Source: JADLBR01 sp020847615
GTDB taxonomy: Bacteria; Verrucomicrobiota; Verrucomicrobiia; JADLBR01
DNA: 64,000 nucleotides
Direction: 5' to 3'
Assembly (NCBI GenBank): GCA_026646655.1
Contig: JAPKHT010000013.1
Span: forward strand, 1 to 64,000
The notes under the pieces were generated by a model that worked only from the letters and a program-made list of their open reading frames with translations, was not told the origin of the DNA and searched no databases. Made by a program: the position numbers and the translations under genes. Position 1 is the stretch's first letter. The number at the start of each line of letters is the position of its first letter. Below, piece after piece: positions 7,934 through 16,232 of the stretch.

Positions 7934-9718
7934 GGGCGCGGCGGGCGCCAGCGTGATGGACCGCACGTTGATCGGCTTCCAGTCTTTGGCGACGGCGCGC
8001 AGCGCGAGAGTGTGGATGCCCGGGGAGTCGAGCTTCGCGACCCCGAGATCGATCGTCTTGAAGGAGCTGTAGTCGCCGGTGGGCTCGATGACGGCCTTCT
8101 GTTTCTGGTCGCCGAAGCCCCATTGAACCGTGGCTTTGTTTGGGGCGGCGACGGAGGCCGTGATCTTGAACGAGCCCGGTTTGGTGATTTTGAAAGTCCA
8201 CTGGATCCACGCGCGCGCATCCGTCCAGCCGCCGACGTTAGGCGGGCCTCCCTTGGTCTCGATCAAGAGGTGGGAGCCATAGCCCGGGTTGTTGAGTTCT
8301 GCGAAGGTCGCCGGGAGTTCCAGATTGCCGTCGGGGGCCTGCTGGAGGGCGACCGATTCGACATCGAGCGCGCCATCGATCTCGAGCCGGATAACCGAGG
8401 CAATGGGATCGGGCGCGGCGGACGGGACGGTGACGACGATGCCGTCGGCTGACTTCTCTGTCTGGAGGGACGTCCCGCCGGCGAGCAATGAGGCAGATCG
8501 CGGGGCGCTCTTGAGGCCATGTATCAGGAGCTTGCCGTCCTTGGGCCAGTCAAAGACATGGAGGAACAGCGTGGTGCCATCGGGGCGCGCCTTTTTCGTG
8601 CACCGTCCCCAGAGCAGCTTGTGGAAGGGGCTGGCGGTGGTGCCATAGATGGCGTCGCCATTGACCTTCATCCATCGGCCGACGGCCTCGAGCCGCTCGA
8701 TGCTGGGCCCGGGGATCTCGCCCTCGGGCGTGGGGCCGACGTTGAGGAGGAAATTTCCTCCCTTGCTGACAATGTCGCAGAGCTTGTGGATGAGGTCCTC
8801 CGTGGACTTCCATTTATCGTCGTAGCTCTTGAAGCCCCAGGTGTCGTTCATGGTCATGCAGACCTCCCAGTCGCGGTCTTTGAAGCCGGTGGCGGGGATG
8901 TGCTGCTCGGGGGTCTCGGTGTCGCCCTTGAAGCCGCCGCCGAGGCGGTTGTTGTGGATGAGCCCGGGGCGAAGCTTGACCAGCGGGATGAGCCGGCGCG
9001 CCCGCTCCTCGTTCATCCACGTGGGGGTGTCCCACCAGAGAATGTCGGGCTGGTAGCGGGACAGGATCTCCTTCACCTGCGGCACGGCGATTTTGTCGAG
9101 GTACGCGTCGAAGCTGCCCTTGTGGGCGTCGTCCCAGCCCTCGCCCTCCTTGAGCCGGGCCTTGGCGCCGCCAGGGTGGGTCCAGTCCTGTGCCTGCGAG
9201 TAATACAGCCCGAAGCGCAGGCCCTCTGCGCGCGCCGCTTTGGCGAGCGGGCCGATGAGGTCCTTGCCATAGGGGGTGGCGTCGGCGATGTCCCAGTCGG
9301 TGGCTTCCGAGGGGAACAGGGCGAAGCCGTCGTGGTGCTTGGAGGTGATGACCATGTACCTCATGCCGGCGTCCCTCGCCAGTTTTGCCCACGCCTCCGG
9401 ACGATACTTCACGGGGTTGAACTGTCGCGCGAAGGCCCTGTAGTCGGCGAGGGGGATCTCGGCGTTGCGCATGATCCATTCGCCTATGCCGGATATCTGC
9501 TTGCCCTTGTAGGTGCCGGCTGGAACGGCGTAGACGCCCCAGTGGATGAACATGCCGAACTTGGCCTCGCGCCACCACCCCATTCGGGCGTCGCGCTGCT
9601 CCCTGGTCTCGTTGGCATAGGGGTCGGGATTCGCGGCCTCCTGCGATCGGGCGATTGGGGAAATCGCGGCGCAGGCGATCAGGGCCGCGGTCAGGTGGGT
9701 GATGGGTCCTTGGCTCAT
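7931..9718 (-). CDS. Exported alpha-L-fucosidase, GH29
   Basis: The start at 9716-9718 has a perfect AGGAGG six bases upstream and gives a 595-residue protein with a signal peptide (about residues 1-26). The GH29 barrel follows: WWREAKFGMFIHWG (48-61), TSKHHDGFALFPS (125-137), LYYSQAQDW (171-179) and the nucleophile region PDILWWD, with D230 as the likely nucleophile. The C-terminal third (about 430-595) looks like a beta-sandwich carbohydrate-binding region. The enzyme would remove alpha-L-fucose outside the cytoplasm. A sulfatase and lysS lie upstream on the same strand, and a REP-like repeat lies directly at its stop codon. The fucosidase call is secure; substrate linkage is not known. Confidence 0.93.
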   Translation of the reverse strand: MSQGPITHLTAALIACAAISPIARSQEAANPDPYANETREQRDARMGWWREAKFGMFIHWGVYAVPAGTYKGKQISGIGEWIMRNAEIPLADYRAFARQFNPVKYRPEAWAKLARDAGMRYMVITSKHHDGFALFPSEATDWDIADATPYGKDLIGPLAKAARAEGLRFGLYYSQAQDWTHPGGAKARLKEGEGWDDAHKGSFDAYLDKIAVPQVKEILSRYQPDILWWDTPTWMNEERARRLIPLVKLRPGLIHNNRLGGGFKGDTETPEQHIPATGFKDRDWEVCMTMNDTWGFKSYDDKWKSTEDLIHKLCDIVSKGGNFLLNVGPTPEGEIPGPSIERLEAVGRWMKVNGDAIYGTTASPFHKLLWGRCTKKARPDGTTLFLHVFDWPKDGKLLIHGLKSAPRSASLLAGGTSLQTEKSADGIVVTVPSAAPDPIASVIRLEIDGALDVESVALQQAPDGNLELPATFAELNNPGYGSHLLIETKGGPPNVGGWTDARAWIQWTFKITKPGSFKITASVAAPNKATVQWGFGDQKQKAVIEPTGDYSSFKTIDLGVAKLDSPGIHTLALRAVAKDWKPINVRSITLAPAAP

Positions 9719-9887
9719 GGTGTGCCTCCTGGTTTCGGGCATATCCGAATCTGGAAAGTCTAGGGTTGGCGTCGGCCCAACGAGAATTGCCGAAATTGAC
9801 TTGTGGGTATCTGTTTTTGACTTGGCGCAGCAGGGGCATCGCCTGGGGAGCAAGATGCGATGGCTGATCGCCTTGGGCGACTGGGCG

Positions 9888-9914
9888 GGCCAAACGCTGA
9901 CGCGTTCGGCTACG
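9888..9914 (+). repeat. REP-like palindromic repeat, copy D
   Basis: CCAAACGCTGACGCGTTCGG is followed by CTACGAG in the gap upstream of the fucosidase. The arms match the other copies exactly while the four-base loop differs. The interval 9719-9887 holds the fucosidase ribosome site and no other recognisable feature. Confidence 0.65.
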
Positions 9915-9951
9915 AGGACTTTCTGTGCGGGCGATCGCGTTCGGCGAGGGG

Positions 9952-9981
9952 CGGGCCAAACGCTGGTGCGTTCGGCCGCGG
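9952..9981 (+). repeat. REP-like palindromic repeat, copy E
   Basis: CCAAACGCTGGTGCGTTCGG followed by CCGCGG lies 37 bases after copy D in the same orientation. It is followed directly by the larger palindromic element. Confidence 0.6.
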
Positions 9982-9993
9982 GAATTTTGAGCT

Positions 9994-10202
9994 AGGAGTT
10001 TGTCGGACTTCGTCCGGCAAACTCCTCTGGCAAAACCGCCTTCCATTTGAGAACAAAGGAATTACGGAAGAGCATCCCGTTTCCAGATGCTTGCTCAGGA
10101 GCGCTGCCACACCCACAGCCCCTCCAGTGTAACTACCTGGATATCATGCGGTTTTGCTTTCTAGCAGCCTGTCGGACTTGGCAAAGTCCGACCGGCTGCT
10201 AG
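9994..10202. mobile_element. 209-bp palindromic element, MITE-like (no coding capacity)
   Basis: Two long hairpins bound this stretch. The left arm pair (9994-10026) has a 15-pair stem beginning AGGAGTTTGTCGGAC. The right pair (10161-10202) has a 19-pair stem beginning CTAGCAGCCTGTCGGACTT, with one mismatch. Both share TGTCGGACTT. Just inside them GCAAAACCGC (10030-10039) and GCGGTTTTGC (10148-10157) form a further inverted repeat. No open frame of note lies between. Nested inverted repeats around a short non-coding core suggest a non-autonomous mobile element, or alternatively paired transcription stops for lysS. No target-site duplication was identified, and the right end overlaps the lysS stop codon. 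Confidence 0.42.
10161..10202. terminator. Long hairpin at the lysS stop codon, possible terminator
   Basis: The arms are about 19 bases each with one mismatch and a four-base loop, and they include the TAG stop of lysS (10199-10201 on the minus strand). The position suits transcription termination or mRNA 3'-end protection, but no T-run follows on the minus strand. It is also the right end of the palindromic element described separately. Confidence 0.35.
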
Positions 10203-11614
10203 GCCCCGGGCTTGAGCAGGGGGAAGAAGATGACGTCGCGGATGCTCTCGGCGCCGGTGAGGGTCATGACGAGGCGGTCGATGCCGAGGCCGATGCCGCC
10301 GGCCGGGGGCATGCCGTGCTCGAGGGCGGTGAGAAAATCGTCGTCGATCCGCTGCGGTTCGCCGCCGGACTGATGCAGCAGGCGCTCCCTCTGGGCGATG
10401 GGGTCGTTGAGCTCGCTGTAGCCGGGGGCGAGTTCCTGGCCATTGGCGACGAGTTCGAAGACGTCGACCAGTGAGGGGTCGTCGGGGTTCTGCTTGGCCA
10501 ACGGGACGAGCTGGTGGGGCAGGTGGGTGTAGAAGACGGGGCTGATCGTCTTGGCCTCGACGAGTTTCTCGAAGATCTGGTTGGTGACCTCGAAATCCAC
10601 GAGCTCAGGCATGATCTCGACGCCGAGTTCGGCGGCGCGGTCCTTGCGGCCCGCGGGCGTGAGGTCGAACCAGTCGTCTCCGGCGGCCTTGCGGATGGCG
10701 TCATGGTACCGGACGCGCGGCCATGGGCGGGACCAGTCGATGGGGCCGGAGTAGGCGAGGGAAGCGGCGAGCCCCGCGATGAGTTCCTCCATGAGGTCCG
10801 CCATGAGCTCGAAGTCGGCGTAGGCCCAATAGGCCTCGAGCATGGTGAACTCGGGGTTGTGCTTGCGCGAGAGGCCCTCGTTGCGGAAGTTGCGATTGAT
10901 CTCGAAGACCCGCTCGAAGCCGCCGACGAGCAATCGTTTCAGGTACAGTTCGGGCGCGATGCGGAGGTAGAGGTCGATATCGAGGGCGTTGTGATGGGTG
11001 ACGAAGGGCGTGGCCGCGGCGCCTCCCGGGATGGGCTGCATCATGGGCGTCTCGACCTCGAGGAAGCCTCGGGACTCGAAGAACGCGCGGATCTCGCGGA
11101 CGGCGCGGATCCGGGCGAGGAAGACGCTGCGGACATCCTCGTTGGTGGCGAGGTCGAGATAGCGCTGGCGGTAGCGCAGCTCGTGGTCGGTGAGACCGTG
11201 CCACTTGTCAGGCAGGGGGCGGATCGCCTTGGCGAGGATGGTGAAGGATTCCGCGCGGATAGACCTCTCGCCGGTCTTGGTGGTGAATAGCGTGCCATCG
11301 ACCCCGATGAAGTCGCCGAGGTCGACGAGTGACTTGAAGCGCGCGTGGGCCTCGTCGCCGAGGGCGTCCTTCTGCAGGAAGACCTGGATCGTGCCGGAGC
11401 CATCCCGGATGTGGGCGAAGGCGCTCTTGCCCATGTCGCGGCGCGTCATCATGCGGCCGGCGGCCCGGACGCGCCGCCCCTCCTCGAAGTGCTCTTTCAG
11501 CGAGGCCGCGGGCTCGGTGCCGTCGAATCGGCCGCCGAAGGGGTTGACACCCTGGGCGCGAATCGCTTCCAGTTTTGCGATGCGCTGCTGGATCAGTTCC
11601 TGTTCGTCGGGCAT
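10199..11614 (-). CDS. lysS: Lysyl-tRNA synthetase, class II
   Basis: Starting at ATG 11612-11614 the product has 471 residues, close to the usual 490-505. The N-terminal OB fold includes VRAAGRMMTRRDMGKSAFAH. Class II motif 2 is FRNEGLSRKHNPEFTMLE, preceded by RIAPELYLKRLLVGG, and motif 3 is GIGLGIDRLVM near the C-terminus, followed by RDVIFFPLLKP. All three are those of bacterial LysRS rather than AspRS or AsnRS. It charges tRNA-Lys in the cytoplasm. It is a housekeeping gene between accessory genes: the sulfatase ends 63 bases upstream and a long hairpin covers its stop. No T-box or other leader structure is apparent. Confidence 0.97.
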   Translation of the reverse strand: MPDEQELIQQRIAKLEAIRAQGVNPFGGRFDGTEPAASLKEHFEEGRRVRAAGRMMTRRDMGKSAFAHIRDGSGTIQVFLQKDALGDEAHARFKSLVDLGDFIGVDGTLFTTKTGERSIRAESFTILAKAIRPLPDKWHGLTDHELRYRQRYLDLATNEDVRSVFLARIRAVREIRAFFESRGFLEVETPMMQPIPGGAAATPFVTHHNALDIDLYLRIAPELYLKRLLVGGFERVFEINRNFRNEGLSRKHNPEFTMLEAYWAYADFELMADLMEELIAGLAASLAYSGPIDWSRPWPRVRYHDAIRKAAGDDWFDLTPAGRKDRAAELGVEIMPELVDFEVTNQIFEKLVEAKTISPVFYTHLPHQLVPLAKQNPDDPSLVDVFELVANGQELAPGYSELNDPIAQRERLLHQSGGEPQRIDDDFLTALEHGMPPAGGIGLGIDRLVMTLTGAESIRDVIFFPLLKPGA

Positions 11615-11643
11615 GGCGAGAGAGGTTTTGGGGTTTCGGGGAG

Positions 11644-11668
11644 CAACATTCAACAACCAACATTCAAC
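11644..11668. repeat. Short direct repeat CAACATTCAAC x2
   Basis: The 11-base word occurs at 11644-11654 and 11658-11668, a 14-base period, in the 63-bp gap between the sulfatase stop and lysS start. It is AT-richer than its surroundings. Function is unknown. Confidence 0.4.
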
Positions 11669-11677
11669 GGCGGTGCC

Positions 11678-13720
11678 TCACGGCCATGTCCGGAGCGTCT
11701 TTCCCGACGCGTCCTCGAGGGTCAGGTTCTCGATGCGCGCCTCGCCGGGGCCGCCGCACGGGTCGAGGCGGAGGGCGTGGAGGGCCTTGGTCTCGGGGAT
11801 GTGGAGGGTGATTTCGTGCCATTGGCCGTCATGGGTCACGGCGAATTCGAGGTGGCCGCCGGCGGGGAGCTTTGTTTTTGGGTCGGTGGTCCAGTAGATC
11901 TCGCCGTCACCGGTGGCGTGGCTCTGCAGGCGGAAAGTCAGGGCATAGGGTCCCGCGCCAGGCATGTCGGGGAGTCCCTCGAAGGCGAGTCCCGGGTCGG
12001 TGCCTTCGCAGTGAAGAATCATCTGGGACTTTTCCGTGTCTAGGCGGGTGCCGGCGCGCGCGCGGATTGTCCCGATCTGGGATCTCTTCCGTCCGCCTTC
12101 GCGCTGGGTCTTGCGTTCGCCGTCGGCCGGCGGGGAGGCGTAATCGGTCCACTCGGGGTGCCGGTGACCGGAGGCGGTTTGGGCGACGGGCGCGCACTCT
12201 TTCGACGGCGCCATGAGGACGCTCTTCGCCATCTCGTGCCATTGTCCGATCATGCGCTGGGCGATGTCTGGGTGCCGGGCGGAGACATCGCTCGATTCGG
12301 TGCGGTCTTGCGTGATGTTGTACAATTCCCAGGGCTGGCCTTTGAAGCTGACCAATTTCCAATCGCCGTCGCGGAGGCCGCGGTCTGCGGCGAAGAGGAA
12401 GTGGATGGGCGGGCGGCGGGAGATGGGCTCTCCGGCGAAGACCGGGGCGAGCGAAACACCGGCGAGGGGGGTGAGCTCGCGCCCGGGCCAGGTGTCGGGG
12501 GCCTTGGTGCCGGCGATCTCCAGCAGCGTGGGGAGGATGTCGACGAGGTGTGCGGGGCTTTGGATGCGGCCGCGGGCCGTGATGCCTCTGGGCCAGTGCG
12601 CGATGGCGGGCGTGGCGATGCCGCCCTCGAACTGGTTTTGTTTATAGTAGCGGAAGGGCGTGTTGCGCGCCCATGCCCAACCGGTGCTGTCGCTCCAGGT
12701 GACATCCGGCCTGAAGGGTTCGGAGTCGCGCGCGTTGCTGCGGCGGTCGTAAGGGCACGCGCCATTGTCGGAGAAGAACAGGATGAGGGTGTTGTCCAGT
12801 TCGCCGGTGCGTTCCAGGTCGACGATCAGCCGTCCGATCTCCTGATCGAGGCGATCGATGAGGCCGGCGTAGGCCGCCATGCGGCGTCCCTCCCAGTCGT
12901 GCCATTCCTCGCCGAGGGAGTCCCATGCCGGGATGTGGTCGGGGCGAGGCGACGGCCCGACATCGCCGGCGAATAGCTCGAGCGCCCGTTGCTTTGCGAC
13001 TCGCGCGGCGCGGATGGCGTCCCACCCGGCGGCGTATCGGCCAAGGTACTTCCGGTAATCCGCCTCGAGGGGCTGGAGCGGGGCGTGGGGGGCGTTGAAG
13101 GCGACGTACAAGAACCATGGCATCTTCGTGTCCCGCGCCTCTTCCAGGAACCGCAGCGCGTAATCGACGTTGGCGACGGTGGTGTAGAAGCCTGACGCGG
13201 GCACGGCGAAGGGTGCGCCGTTGAGCCGGAATGTCTTATCCCCCGTGAAATAGTTACAGGCGCCGGAAAGGTGGCCGAAGTAGCGGTCGAAACCGAAGTC
13301 GGTGGGTTGTTTGGAGAGGTGCCACTTGCCGGCCATCGCGGTGAAATAGCCGTCGGCCCGGAGGATCTCGGGAATGGTTGCCGCGCGACGGAGGCTTTCG
13401 TCACCGGCCTGTCGGCACCACCGACCGGAGAGAAGGCTCACGCGGGAGGAGTGGCATTTGGCCGTATTGTAGAATTGCGTGAAGCGGAGGCCATTGGACG
13501 CGAGCCGATCCAGGTTGGGGGTCTCGATCTCTGAGCCATAGCAACCGAGGTCCGAGAAACCGAGGTCATCGGCCAAGATGACAAGGATGTTGGGGCGCGG
13601 GGAGCGCGGAATGGAGGGCGGGCCTGCGGCGCGCGAGGCACAGCATGAGGCGAATGCGATGGCGAGGGTCAGGAGGGTTGCGCTAGCGATTCGCCGGGAA
13701 TCTCTAAAATATCCTATCAT
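11678..13720 (-). CDS. Exported sulfatase (arylsulfatase family, S1-type)
   Basis: The 680-residue protein has a signal peptide (about residues 10-31) and an N-terminal sulfatase core: NILVILADDLGFSDLGCYG (D51, D52 for calcium), then the modification site AKCHSSRVSLLSGR with C89. AGKWHLS follows and FFSDNGACPYD supplies the later metal ligands. C89 would become formylglycine, although the usual C-x-P-x-R reads C-H-S-S-R here. A C-terminal region (about 560-680) forms a separate beta domain that may bind carbohydrate. It would hydrolyse sulfate esters on polysaccharide in the periplasm or outside, fitting the nearby fucosidase. No formylglycine-generating enzyme gene is in the window. Confidence 0.92.
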   Translation of the reverse strand: MIGYFRDSRRIASATLLTLAIAFASCCASRAAGPPSIPRSPRPNILVILADDLGFSDLGCYGSEIETPNLDRLASNGLRFTQFYNTAKCHSSRVSLLSGRWCRQAGDESLRRAATIPEILRADGYFTAMAGKWHLSKQPTDFGFDRYFGHLSGACNYFTGDKTFRLNGAPFAVPASGFYTTVANVDYALRFLEEARDTKMPWFLYVAFNAPHAPLQPLEADYRKYLGRYAAGWDAIRAARVAKQRALELFAGDVGPSPRPDHIPAWDSLGEEWHDWEGRRMAAYAGLIDRLDQEIGRLIVDLERTGELDNTLILFFSDNGACPYDRRSNARDSEPFRPDVTWSDSTGWAWARNTPFRYYKQNQFEGGIATPAIAHWPRGITARGRIQSPAHLVDILPTLLEIAGTKAPDTWPGRELTPLAGVSLAPVFAGEPISRRPPIHFLFAADRGLRDGDWKLVSFKGQPWELYNITQDRTESSDVSARHPDIAQRMIGQWHEMAKSVLMAPSKECAPVAQTASGHRHPEWTDYASPPADGERKTQREGGRKRSQIGTIRARAGTRLDTEKSQMILHCEGTDPGLAFEGLPDMPGAGPYALTFRLQSHATGDGEIYWTTDPKTKLPAGGHLEFAVTHDGQWHEITLHIPETKALHALRLDPCGGPGEARIENLTLEDASGKTLRTWP

Positions 13721-13911
13721 GAAGAGTCACGATAGCGGACATCTGGATTCAGGGGAATACGGATTCGCGGCACGGGTGATGCTTCCCTCCTCGGCGGCGG
13801 CCACGAAGTAGCGCGACTCTCACAATTCCACGAAATGACGATAACCAAAAGGCAGGCTGAGGCAAAGAAATCGGCATTGGCGAAGCTGCGGGACGGGGCG
13901 ATGGTTTTGGC

Positions 13912-14631
13912 ATGATTTCGGTGTCCAGGCAGCGAGTGAGGGTGCGCCGTTCTGGCGAGAGGGGCCATGCGGACCATGGCTGGCTCCAGTCCAGGCACAC
14001 GTTTTCCTTTGCGGACTACTATGACCCGGGAAACGTGGGCTTCCGGAGCCTCCGCGTTATCAATGACGATCGCGTCGCCCCCGGAAAGGGTTTTGCCACC
14101 CACTCGCATCGGGACATGGAGATATTCAGCTACGTGCTGGAGGGGGAACTTGAGCACAGGGACAGCATGGGCAATGGGCGCCTGCTCCATCCGGGAGAGG
14201 TTCAGCTCATGAGCGCGGGGCGTGGGGTGAGCCACAGCGAATTCAATCCGAGCCGCACCGCGCCTCTCCATTTCCTGCAAATTTGGATCCAGCCAGCCGA
14301 GCGCGGCCTGGATCCGGGCTACACGGAATGGCGTCCGGTTCCCGGCTCCGAGGCGGAACCCAGCCTGTTGGTCATTTCTCCGGATGGGCGCGATGGCTCG
14401 GCGAGGATACATCAGGATGCGCTCGTATACCGGATCCGCCTTCGGACCGGAGAGAGCGTGGCGCATGATATCCGCCCTGGCCGAGGCGTCTGGCTTCACG
14501 TCGCGGAAGGCGAACTGGACTGGGACGGGGTGGGGCTCGCGGGAGGCGACGGTGCGAGCACGGAAGTGGCGGGAACCATGACCCTGGCCGCATCGGGGTT
14601 CGCGGAGGCATTGCTCTTTGATCTGAGATGA
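13912..14631 (+). CDS. Pirin-family bicupin protein
   Basis: The 239-residue protein has the pirin N-terminal cupin: HTFSFADYYDPGNVGFRSLR, then the metal-binding pattern HSHRDMEIFSYVLEGELEH and VQLMSAGRGVSHSE, with His and Glu ligands in place. LHFLQIWIQP completes the first cupin; the second, C-terminal cupin is shorter. It has no signal peptide. YhhW-type members act as quercetinase-like dioxygenases or redox sensors; the physiological substrate is unknown. It is the first of a plus-strand group with wrbA-like and the microcompartment operon, separated by 31 bases from the former. Family call is firm. Confidence 0.92.
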   Translation: MISVSRQRVRVRRSGERGHADHGWLQSRHTFSFADYYDPGNVGFRSLRVINDDRVAPGKGFATHSHRDMEIFSYVLEGELEHRDSMGNGRLLHPGEVQLMSAGRGVSHSEFNPSRTAPLHFLQIWIQPAERGLDPGYTEWRPVPGSEAEPSLLVISPDGRDGSARIHQDALVYRIRLRTGESVAHDIRPGRGVWLHVAEGELDWDGVGLAGGDGASTEVAGTMTLAASGFAEALLFDLR

Positions 14632-14662
14632 ACAGACGAGACGAGAAGAAAGGGAAGCAATC

Positions 14663-15076
14663 ATGAGCAAGGTGCTGGTGCTATACTATTCGACATACGG
14701 TCACGTGGAGACGTTGGCCTCGGCGATCGCCGAGGGCGCGAGGAACTTCCTGGATCAGACCGGGGGGCTGTGGCTGAAGGGGGCGCTGGTGGGCAAGGTG
14801 GGCAGCGTTTTCACCAGCACGGGCACCGGGGGCGGCAACGAGAGCACCATCATCAGCTTCGTGACGACGCTGATGCACCACGGGATGATCTACGTGGGGT
14901 TGCCCTATGCCTGTCCCGAGCTTGCCGACATCAGCGAGGTGAAGGGCGGTTCGCCATGGGGCGCGGCGACGATCGCGGGGGCGGATGGCTCGCGTCAACC
15001 ATCGGCCAAGGAATTGGCGCAGGCCCGATTCCAGGGCCAACATGTGGCGAGGATCGTGAAGAAGTTAAGTGCCTGA
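14663..15076 (+). CDS. WrbA-like NAD(P)H:quinone oxidoreductase with internal deletion
   Basis: The 137-residue product begins like WrbA (KVLVLYYSTYGHVETLASAI) and ends like WrbA (FLDQTGGLW, SVFTSTGTGGGNE, HHGMIYVGLPY, GATTIAG-like AATIAGADGSRQPS). Known family members have about 200 residues, and here residue 28 joins directly to the segment normally near residue 92. About 64 residues are missing in frame, including the second beta-alpha units and the GTPTRFGN loop that helps bind FMN. The ribosome site GGGAAG is normal. The protein is therefore probably unable to bind flavin normally, unless the family tolerates this; it could be a decaying gene or an assembly collapse. It sits between pirin and the microcompartment operon. 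Confidence 0.8.
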   Translation: MSKVLVLYYSTYGHVETLASAIAEGARNFLDQTGGLWLKGALVGKVGSVFTSTGTGGGNESTIISFVTTLMHHGMIYVGLPYACPELADISEVKGGSPWGAATIAGADGSRQPSAKELAQARFQGQHVARIVKKLSA

Positions 15077-15092
15077 CATTGGCGCGGGTGGG

Positions 15093-15120
15093 CGCGGGGC
15101 GCGGGGCGCGGGGCGCGGGG
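15093..15120 (+). repeat. Four perfect tandem heptamers (CGCGGGG)
   Basis: CGCGGGG is repeated four times without interruption, ending 98 bases before the start of the dihydrodipicolinate-synthase-family gene. Copy number could vary by slippage and alter promoter spacing. This is the only evident structure in the 142-bp gap. Confidence 0.75.
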
Positions 15121-15218
15121 AGGCTGCCCGACTAAGCCGCAGGGCCTACCGGCCGCGCCCGGGGATTCGGTTTGGGCTGTTTCCTTGGGGTGAGGGCGTG
15201 TATGCTCCCCGCGGAAGT

Positions 15219-16232
15219 ATGGGCAGCAAGATCGAGGGAATATTCACGCCGCACGTGGTGCCGCTGGATGGTGCCGGGCGGATCGACGAGGGGGAGTTGC
15301 GCCGGTATCTGGGCTGGTTGATCGACAGGGGCGTGCACGGGCTGTACCCGAATGGGTCCACGGGGGAGTTCACCCGGTTCACGGCGGAGGAGCGGAGGCT
15401 GATCGTGCGGGTCGCGTGCGAGGTGGGGGCGGGGCGGGTGCCGGTGCTGGCCGGGGCGGCGGAGGCGAACGCGCGGGAGACCATCAAGGCGTGCGAGACC
15501 TATGCGGGGTACGGGGCGAGGGCCGTGGCGATCGTGTCGCCATTCTACTACAGGCTGAGCCCGGATTCGGTGTACGCGTACTTCAAAGAGATCGCGCTGA
15601 ACAGCCCGATCGACGTGACCCTCTACAACATCCCGATGTTCGCGAGCCCGATCGACGTGCCGACGATCCGGCGGCTGCTGGAATTTCCGCGGATCGTGGG
15701 GATAAAGGACTCGTCCGGGGACCTGGCGTTCGTGATGAGGGTGATCGCGGTGGCGCGCGCGACGCGGTCGGATTTTTCGGTCCTTTCGGGCTGGGAGGCG
15801 GTGCTCGTGCCCGCGCTGATTGTCGGGGCCGATGGGGGGACCAATGCGTCGAGCGGTGTCGTGCCGGAGTTGACGCGCAAGGTCTACGACCTGACCCGGG
15901 CGGGTCGGCTCGACGAGGCGATGCGGCTCCAGTACAAGTTGCTGGAACTTTTCGACACGATGCTTTTCTCGGCGGACTTTCCGGAGGGGTTCAAGGCGGC
16001 GGTGGCGCTCCGTGGGTTTGATCTGGGCCCCGGGCGGCAACCGCGGACCGAGGGCCAGCGGGTGGACACCGCGGCGCTCCAGCGGGTGCTGCAGTGCATC
16101 CTGTCCGAGCACGGGTACGTGGACGCGCCGAGCGAGGGGTGTCCGGTGCGGACGGGGGTGCCCGAGCGGGATCGCGTCGCGCAGATCGCACAGTCGGTGT
16201 TGGAGGAGTTGCGGAAGCGGGGCGCGCTGTGA
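15219..16232 (+). CDS. Dihydrodipicolinate-synthase-family lyase with C-terminal encapsulation peptide
   Basis: The ATG at 15219 opens a 337-residue protein that begins at the conserved IEGIFTPHVVPLD. The DapA/NanA barrel hallmarks are present: NGSTGEF near residue 47, the catalytic Tyr in VTLYNIP (Y136) and the Schiff-base Lys in VGIKDSSGD (K163). The usual length is about 295-305. The extra C-terminus is a linker rich in Pro/Gly/Asp/Ser, then an amphipathic helix (residues 314-337, including VAQIAQSVLEELRKR). That layout is typical of peptides that load enzymes into bacterial microcompartments, and the next gene, overlapping by four bases, encodes a shell protein. The reaction is probably aldol cleavage or condensation with pyruvate; the substrate is unknown. 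Confidence 0.85.
   Translation: MGSKIEGIFTPHVVPLDGAGRIDEGELRRYLGWLIDRGVHGLYPNGSTGEFTRFTAEERRLIVRVACEVGAGRVPVLAGAAEANARETIKACETYAGYGARAVAIVSPFYYRLSPDSVYAYFKEIALNSPIDVTLYNIPMFASPIDVPTIRRLLEFPRIVGIKDSSGDLAFVMRVIAVARATRSDFSVLSGWEAVLVPALIVGADGGTNASSGVVPELTRKVYDLTRAGRLDEAMRLQYKLLELFDTMLFSADFPEGFKAAVALRGFDLGPGRQPRTEGQRVDTAALQRVLQCILSEHGYVDAPSEGCPVRTGVPERDRVAQIAQSVLEELRKRGAL

Noticed and set aside
9994..10202. T-box or other riboswitch for lysS
   Set aside because: The structure lies downstream of lysS, at its stop codon, not in its leader.
15093..15120. CRISPR array
   Set aside because: The unit is only seven bases with no spacers, and no cas gene is present anywhere in the window.
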